Assembly: GCA_964349885.1 (NCBI GenBank)
Contig: CAYGIQ010000101.1
Span: 1 to 9,656, forward strand
Direction: 5' to 3'
Origin: UBA1413 sp964349885
GTDB lineage: Bacteria; Bacteroidota; Bacteroidia; Bacteroidales; Prolixibacteraceae
Length of the DNA: 9,656 nt
The position numbers and the translations under genes were made by a program. The notes beneath the pieces are model-generated. The model had not been told where the DNA came from. It did no database searches and was given only the letters and a program-made list of their open reading frames with translations. Positions 6,102 through 9,656 of this stretch are shown one piece after another (the first letter of the stretch is position 1; the number at the start of each line of letters is the position of its first letter).

Positions 6102-8360
6102 TTACGGATACTGGAAAGACGGGGGAGCCGATTCAGCAGCAGATCCCCACAACCGGTTGGGTTTTGCACCCATTGCGAGTTCCAGTTTTCCTCCATCAGT
6201 AAGGTCTGTATGGCTAAACCACGGTTGGTTCCAAGGCACGCCGTTCAGGGTGGCCGATTGAATGTACTTATGGTCGGGGGCGGCATTGTGGGCTACAACT
6301 TCGAAGTAACGACCGGGAGCCACCTCTATTTTAGATCTTTCGAAAACCGGACTGCCAATGTTGTAGATCGGTAATCCGGGCGTAACCGGATAGAAGCCAA
6401 GCTGCGAAAAGACGACGAAAGCCGACATCCCTCCGCCATCTTCATCGCCAGGAACTCCCATGAGGTCGTTGCGAAACCATTGATCGAGCAACGTTCTAAT
6501 GCGTTTCTGGCTCTTCCAGGGTTGTTGTGCATAGTTGTACAAATAGGGGATGTGCAACGAGGGTTCGTTTGCCATCGAGAACATACCAACATTGCCGGTA
6601 TGATCGGGGAGCTGCGCATAAAAGGTAAATTTTTGCCTCCCCATAGGGGTCCGGTACATACGGTCGAGTTCGCCTGCGAAGGCTTCAGCACCTCCCATTA
6701 AACCCACCAAATCGCCAACATTGTGCGGCACGTCCCACCGATAGATCCACGCGTTGTTTTCGGAATAGAACTGACGGGCACCCTGCCCTCCTGAGTAAAT
6801 GTAATCGAAAGGCATAATCCACTCACCCCGACTGTCTTTGGGGTGGAAAAAATGGGTTTCGGGATGGAACAGTATCCGGTAGTTCCACGAGCGTTCTAGA
6901 AAATGCGCTGCTTCATCCGATTTGCCTAGAATTTCGGCAATGCGTCCCAAACACCATTCGTCGTAAACTGTGCCAAGGGTGACTGCAACCGGCTGTCGAC
7001 GTTCAAATCCATGCACCTCAGGAATGGTTTCGGGTTCGCCCTCATTCAAAGCAGGAATGTAACCATGCTCTTTGTAGAAATCGTCGAGTTCTCCGGCGGG
7101 CATTCCCGACCATGGAGCAAGGGTCTTTTCCGTAATGGCAAGTTTGGCAGCAAGATAGGCCTGTTCGAGGTCAAAGCCTCTAACACCCTTTGTCCATGCA
7201 TCGAGTACCATGGCAACGCCGTGGTTTGAATTCATCTTTCGACCATCGCCGGTCACTTCAGGAAAGGTTGGCATCCAAAAATGCTCCATCTGGTCAGCCA
7301 TCCTAAGGTAGGAGTGTATTATATGTTCCTCGAGCTCTGGGTCTGTGATGAGCTTAAGTGGATGGGTAGCCCGGTAGGTATCCCAGATCCAGTCGTCGGT
7401 ATAATGTGGAATTCCTTCATCGTTGTGCACCTGTCCGTCGAATGCACTAAAGTATTGGCCATCTTCCGAAATGTTGACCGGTCGTTCGTAGGTTCTGTAA
7501 AGCGATGTATAAAATACCGTGCGATCTTGCACTCTGCCTCCTTCTACTGCGATTTTACCCAATGCATCGTTCCATATTCGGCGACCCTGTGCTTCAAGAG
7601 CCTCCCGGTCGAAACCTGTAATTTCTCTCATCAGGTTTTTGGCAGCCTGTTCCTCACTGATGAAAGAGACTCCATACTTTAGGTGCACGCTTTGGGCATC
7701 GAAATGCAACGCGAGGGCGGCATTCCGACCACTGTTAACAACCTTTCCAGGCGTGATTTGCCCTGCATCGACTGCCGATACTGAAACAGGGGAGACATCA
7801 GGAACCAGATAGATAAATACGCGTGTGTTGTTGGCCAGCTCCTGATGGCCTTGAACGGCTCCTCCTTCGAACCGCAAAGCTCCATTACGGGTATTGATTA
7901 CCACGTTCGACTCACCTTCCTTTTGAAAATCAAAGTGGTAAAGGGCCGACTGGTGCGATACGGCAAGGTTTACCTGAATGTCAGCCTCATCGAGAAATAC
8001 CGACCAAGAGTAGGGTGTGTATCGTTCGAGATCGTAACTATAGTGCATCACTGGACGCAATGCATCGGCAGATCCCTGAAAAGGACTTAGCCCAAACGCA
8101 AAAGCTCCTCTGTGACTGGTCAGCAAAACCGGCAATCCGGGTATTACATCATCAGTAACATCGTTTCTTTCCGGATAGACCCTGAGTAGGCTGTTGGGAA
8201 GATGCACTGTGGGGTAGGTGGGTTTAAGCAGATGACTGATGCCTCCCATAAACGGATTGACATAGTCAACCGGCTCCATTTTGGTGCCTCCCTGAAATTT
8301 ACAACCTAATAGAAGGATTGTGAAAATAACGATCCCAATTCGGCCAATAAGCTTTTGCAT
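6102..8360 (-). CDS. GH92 family glycosidase, exo-alpha-mannosidase-like lipoprotein
   Basis: Family members are calcium-dependent inverting exo-alpha-mannosidases that trim mannose from N-glycans and mannans. The 752-residue protein begins with a lipoprotein signal (IVIFTILLLGC, lipobox Cys20). The residues after Cys (KFQGG) lack the acidic export signal known for surface lipoproteins, so a periplasmic location is favoured. An N-terminal beta-sandwich (about 30-260) is followed by an (alpha/alpha)6 barrel. Family landmarks are DDWIWDTYRATHPL at 322-335, YSENNAWIYRWDVPHN at 532-547 with Glu534 as likely general acid, NEPSLHIPYLYNYAQQPW at 598-615, and GDEDGGGMSAFVVFSQLGFYPV at 638-659 with Asp639/Asp641 at the likely catalytic-base positions. 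The usual GTGG-GH-type motif at the N-terminus is missing and reads NPFMGGISHLLKPTYP instead, marking a divergent subgroup. Length is normal. Linkage specificity cannot be read. It is probably transcribed alone. Confidence 0.94.
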   Translation of the reverse strand: MQKLIGRIGIVIFTILLLGCKFQGGTKMEPVDYVNPFMGGISHLLKPTYPTVHLPNSLLRVYPERNDVTDDVIPGLPVLLTSHRGAFAFGLSPFQGSADALRPVMHYSYDLERYTPYSWSVFLDEADIQVNLAVSHQSALYHFDFQKEGESNVVINTRNGALRFEGGAVQGHQELANNTRVFIYLVPDVSPVSVSAVDAGQITPGKVVNSGRNAALALHFDAQSVHLKYGVSFISEEQAAKNLMREITGFDREALEAQGRRIWNDALGKIAVEGGRVQDRTVFYTSLYRTYERPVNISEDGQYFSAFDGQVHNDEGIPHYTDDWIWDTYRATHPLKLITDPELEEHIIHSYLRMADQMEHFWMPTFPEVTGDGRKMNSNHGVAMVLDAWTKGVRGFDLEQAYLAAKLAITEKTLAPWSGMPAGELDDFYKEHGYIPALNEGEPETIPEVHGFERRQPVAVTLGTVYDEWCLGRIAEILGKSDEAAHFLERSWNYRILFHPETHFFHPKDSRGEWIMPFDYIYSGGQGARQFYSENNAWIYRWDVPHNVGDLVGLMGGAEAFAGELDRMYRTPMGRQKFTFYAQLPDHTGNVGMFSMANEPSLHIPYLYNYAQQPWKSQKRIRTLLDQWFRNDLMGVPGDEDGGGMSAFVVFSQLGFYPVTPGLPIYNIGSPVFERSKIEVAPGRYFEVVAHNAAPDHKYIQSATLNGVPWNQPWFSHTDLTDGGKLELAMGAKPNRLWGSAAESAPPSFQYP

Positions 8361-8413
8361 AATCTTTGATTAAAGGATTTGAAACTCCCTGTATGTATAG
8401 AAGTGTCTCGGAT

Positions 8414-8421
8414 CAAAGATA
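8414..8421 (-). promoter_or_regulatory. Candidate -7 box for the GH92 gene
   Basis: The minus strand reads TATCTTTG, an exact TAnnTTTG match, 53 bases before the GH92 ATG, predicting a leader of roughly 45 bases. No good TTTG lies at the -33 position; the sequence there is TGTTC. It falls just beyond the rebuilt stop codon of the upstream response-regulator pseudogene (8429-8427), which fits an independent promoter for GH92. Confidence 0.45.
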
Positions 8422-8426
8422 AGGAA

Positions 8427-9041
8427 TTAAGGGTTCATCTTGAACAGATTGAAGAGGTCCGACTTGCTGACTATTTTGAGTTTTTATAGATGGTATTGAT
8501 ATGAAATCTTACCGTTTCTATGGAGATGTTTTGCTGGGCTGCTATCATTTGATAGCTTAACCCTTCGAGGATTCCGTTCACAATATCGACTTCAAGCTTT
8601 TTTAGTTCACTTTACAACCCTCTATGCTTCTGGAAGAAATTGATGATTTTGCCTGCAATCCTTGGAGTCATATAGGCCTCGTCGTGGAACACGCAGGTAA
8701 AAACATCCATGAAATCGACCAGAAAGCTTTGCTTGTCGATGTAGCCCACCGCACCCAGTTGCATGCAACGCTTTATAAATGGTGTCGGTATTTTCTTTGA
8801 TAGAATTGATAACTATGGCCGTATCGGATTGTATTTCAAGAATTTCAGGGATAGCCTCCAGCCCATTCATTCTAGGCATAACGATGTCGAGTACCATAAT
8901 GTCGGCTTTTCTGCTCTCTCGAAGAAAACCGATCGGTTTGTTGATGAGGAACCCACAATGGTTGTCGTCGAACTGGTTGATAATGTCCCGCATCATTATC
9001 GCCAACTTTTCATCATCTTCGATCATCACGACGTGCTTCAA
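8427..9041 (-). pseudogene. Broken NarL/FixJ-type response regulator (receiver plus LuxR/GerE HTH)
   Basis: The start encodes a receiver domain: MKHVVMIEDDEK gives the acidic pair Asp9/Asp10, VLDIVMPRMNG gives phosphoacceptor Asp52, and VINS gives Ser80. The frame is then lost at a tandem TGCA-TGCA (8760-8767). Removing one TGCA restores KALQLGAVGYIDKQSF, with the conserved Lys at 102, and the frame runs on to HRGL before a TAA (8614-8612). Beyond that stop the same frame encodes a helix-turn-helix, LEVDIVNGILEGLSYQMIAA followed by NISIETVRFHINTIYK. A further one-base deficit in an A5 run (8485-8481) then hides the ending LKIVSKSDLFNLFKMNP and a TAA at 8429-8427. Corrected, it is 203 residues, the normal family length. 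The start is TTG at 9041. No partner histidine kinase lies in view. Three separate lesions favour a real pseudogene over a sequencing slip. Confidence 0.87.
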
Positions 9042-9096
9042 ATGGAGGCTTGTTTCGGATAATCGAACAAATGATTAATTTTTGATCAAAAAGATT

Positions 9097-9315
9097 TTAA
9101 GCATGCGGTAATCCTTGCTGATGGGATGACGAATTGGAATCATCGTCGATTTGCCAGTCGACCACATAAGAATAGCTTTTAAGGTTAACAGGAGGGGGTG
9201 ATTTGTACAAAAACCGGTGTACCTTTTTGTATCGTTCTGTTGATTTGCCCTGGGATGTATCCATTGGGTTAAATGGATTAATCAATGGACGCTCATTCTT
9301 TTCTGACTGTTTCAT
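9097..9315 (-). CDS. Small uncharacterised protein
   Basis: This is a 72-residue reading frame from ATG (9315-9313) to TAA. I do not recognise the family. The protein is hydrophilic, with no signal peptide or membrane segment. It is basic in the middle (STERYKKVHRFLYKSPPPV) and acidic and serine-rich near the end (DWQIDDDSNSSS), with a Pro/Asn-rich start (PLINPFNPMDTSQG). The best evidence that it is real is a consensus Shine-Dalgarno AGGAGG seven bases before the ATG, rare in this phylum. It lies 55 bases upstream of the response-regulator pseudogene on the same strand and could be its operon partner, but nothing in the sequence gives a function. Confidence 0.55.
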   Translation of the reverse strand: MKQSEKNERPLINPFNPMDTSQGKSTERYKKVHRFLYKSPPPVNLKSYSYVVDWQIDDDSNSSSHQQGLPHA

Positions 9316-9322
9316 GGGGCTG

Positions 9323-9328
9323 CCTCCT
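9323..9328 (-). promoter_or_regulatory. Consensus Shine-Dalgarno site for the small protein
   Basis: The minus strand reads AGGAGG, then seven bases (CAGCCCC), then the ATG at 9315. Sequence and spacing are ideal for ribosome binding. Bacteroidota genes generally lack such strong sites, and the other genes here show none before their starts, so this site decides the start of the small protein. Confidence 0.6.
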
Positions 9329-9392
9329 ATTATAGGTTCCTACCGAATACAACCTTTAAACGAAAAAATTTGAAAGAATGTTGCAGTCAAGT

Positions 9393-9412
9393 ATGACCCG
9401 CCAACGGGTTGT
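9393..9412 (+). repeat. Stem-loop followed by T-rich stretch, upstream of the small gene
   Basis: ACCCG (9396-9400), loop CCAA and CGGGT (9405-9409) form a perfect 5-pair stem, extendable to 8 pairs with two G-U pairs in plus-strand RNA (9393-9412). It is followed on the plus strand by TATAAATTTTT. This has the shape of a weak plus-strand terminator, but no plus-strand gene precedes it. On the minus strand it would sit in the leader of the small protein, about 80 bases before its ATG. The role is open. Confidence 0.3.
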
Positions 9413-9565
9413 TATAAATTTTTAACTTATTTAAAATGTGCGGTTTTTCGACATCGATGGTTGGGGCATGATTTCAAAAACAGAGGCAATCTTGAATTGG
9501 CATTTTCTGAACAAAACCATTGTGTATACAACCACAGTATACTCCATCAACTGATCAAATTTTAT

Positions 9566-9573
9566 TATTTTTG
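9566..9573 (+). promoter_or_regulatory. Candidate -7 box for the tRNA-Gly gene
   Basis: The plus strand reads TATTTTTG, an exact TAnnTTTG match, ending 33 bases before the tRNA, which predicts a short 5' leader of about 25 bases. No TTTG is present at a good -33 distance. The position before the only plus-strand gene in the window supports the call. Confidence 0.45.
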
Positions 9574-9606
9574 CGGCAAGTAGAGCTTTCATTACTTTTC
9601 CTAAAG

Positions 9607-9656
9607 GCGGGAGTAGCTCAGTGGTAGAGCATCAGCTTCCCAAGCTGAGGGTCGCG
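9607..9656 (+). tRNA. tRNA-Gly (anticodon CCC), 5' part, cut by the window edge
   Basis: The sequence opens with acceptor strand GCGGGAG, then TA, then a D arm with stem GCTC/GAGC (9616-9619, 9627-9630) and loop AGTGGTA. The anticodon arm has stem TCAGC/GCTGA (9632-9636, 9644-9648) and loop TTCCCAA with anticodon CCC at 9639-9641. A 5-base variable region follows, and the first three bases of the T stem (GCG) end the window. Anticodon CCC decodes glycine GGG codons. The acceptor complement, T loop and 3' end lie outside the window. Confidence 0.94.

Noticed and set aside
5953..6261. 102-codon plus-strand frame downstream of and antisense to GH92
   Set aside because: Its second half is antisense to the conserved GH92 C-terminus and the first half matches nothing I recognise.
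8622..9041. A 139-residue receiver-only response regulator as an intact gene
   Set aside because: The last 46 residues or so are out of frame. The true receiver ending and an HTH domain are visible in the shifted frame, so it is better called a pseudogene.
9079..9092. Perfect 14-base palindrome TTTTTGATCAAAAA between the small gene and the pseudogene
   Set aside because: Only A/T pairs around a GATC centre; too simple to call an operator or terminator.
9525..9545. Two GTATAC palindromes about 14 bases apart upstream of the tRNA
   Set aside because: Short self-complementary hexamers in AT-rich DNA; no further pattern supports a function.
9607..9656. Integration site of a mobile element at the tRNA-Gly gene
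   Set aside because: tRNA genes are common integration targets, but the gene is cut at the window edge and no integrase or att repeat is visible.

Overview
The window looks like a chromosomal stretch from a member of the Bacteroidota, probably of Bacteroidales/Marinilabiliales type. The evidence is a SusC-type TonB-dependent receptor with an STN domain, paired with an ECF sigma factor and a FecR/DUF4974 anti-sigma factor; a lipoprotein GH92 glycosidase; and -7 boxes of the TAnnTTTG type. This placement rests on gene content only.

All protein genes read on the minus strand, so transcription runs from high to low coordinates. From right to left the window holds: a partial tRNA-Gly(CCC) on the plus strand at the right edge (9607-9656); a small unknown protein with a strong Shine-Dalgarno sequence (9097-9315); a NarL/LuxR-type response regulator broken by three lesions (8427-9041); a divergent GH92 family exo-alpha-mannosidase-like lipoprotein (6102-8360); a 414-base gap with inverted repeats; an ECF sigma factor (5139-5687); a 296-base gap with a terminator-like hairpin and T10 run; a FecR-like anti-sigma factor (3808-4842); an STN-domain SusC-like receptor (244-3618); and the first 75 residues of a probable alpha/beta hydrolase running off the left edge.

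Sigma factor, FecR and the STN-bearing receptor form a standard trans-envelope signalling set. Ligand binding at the outer-membrane receptor is passed by the STN domain to FecR in the periplasm, which then controls the sigma factor and so expression of the transport locus. GH92 next door suggests that the substrate is a mannose-containing glycan, but this is inference from proximity.

Two things stand out. First, the SusC-like gene is not followed by the expected SusD-like lipoprotein gene: after a 19-base gap comes a cytosolic-looking hydrolase. Second, the response regulator can be rebuilt by hand into a full receiver plus LuxR/GerE helix-turn-helix protein of 203 residues by undoing a 4-base TGCA duplication, one stop codon and one frameshift in an A run. 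That makes it a decaying regulator rather than a short receiver-only protein. I found no convincing unknown system. There is no CRISPR array and no mobile-element gene.
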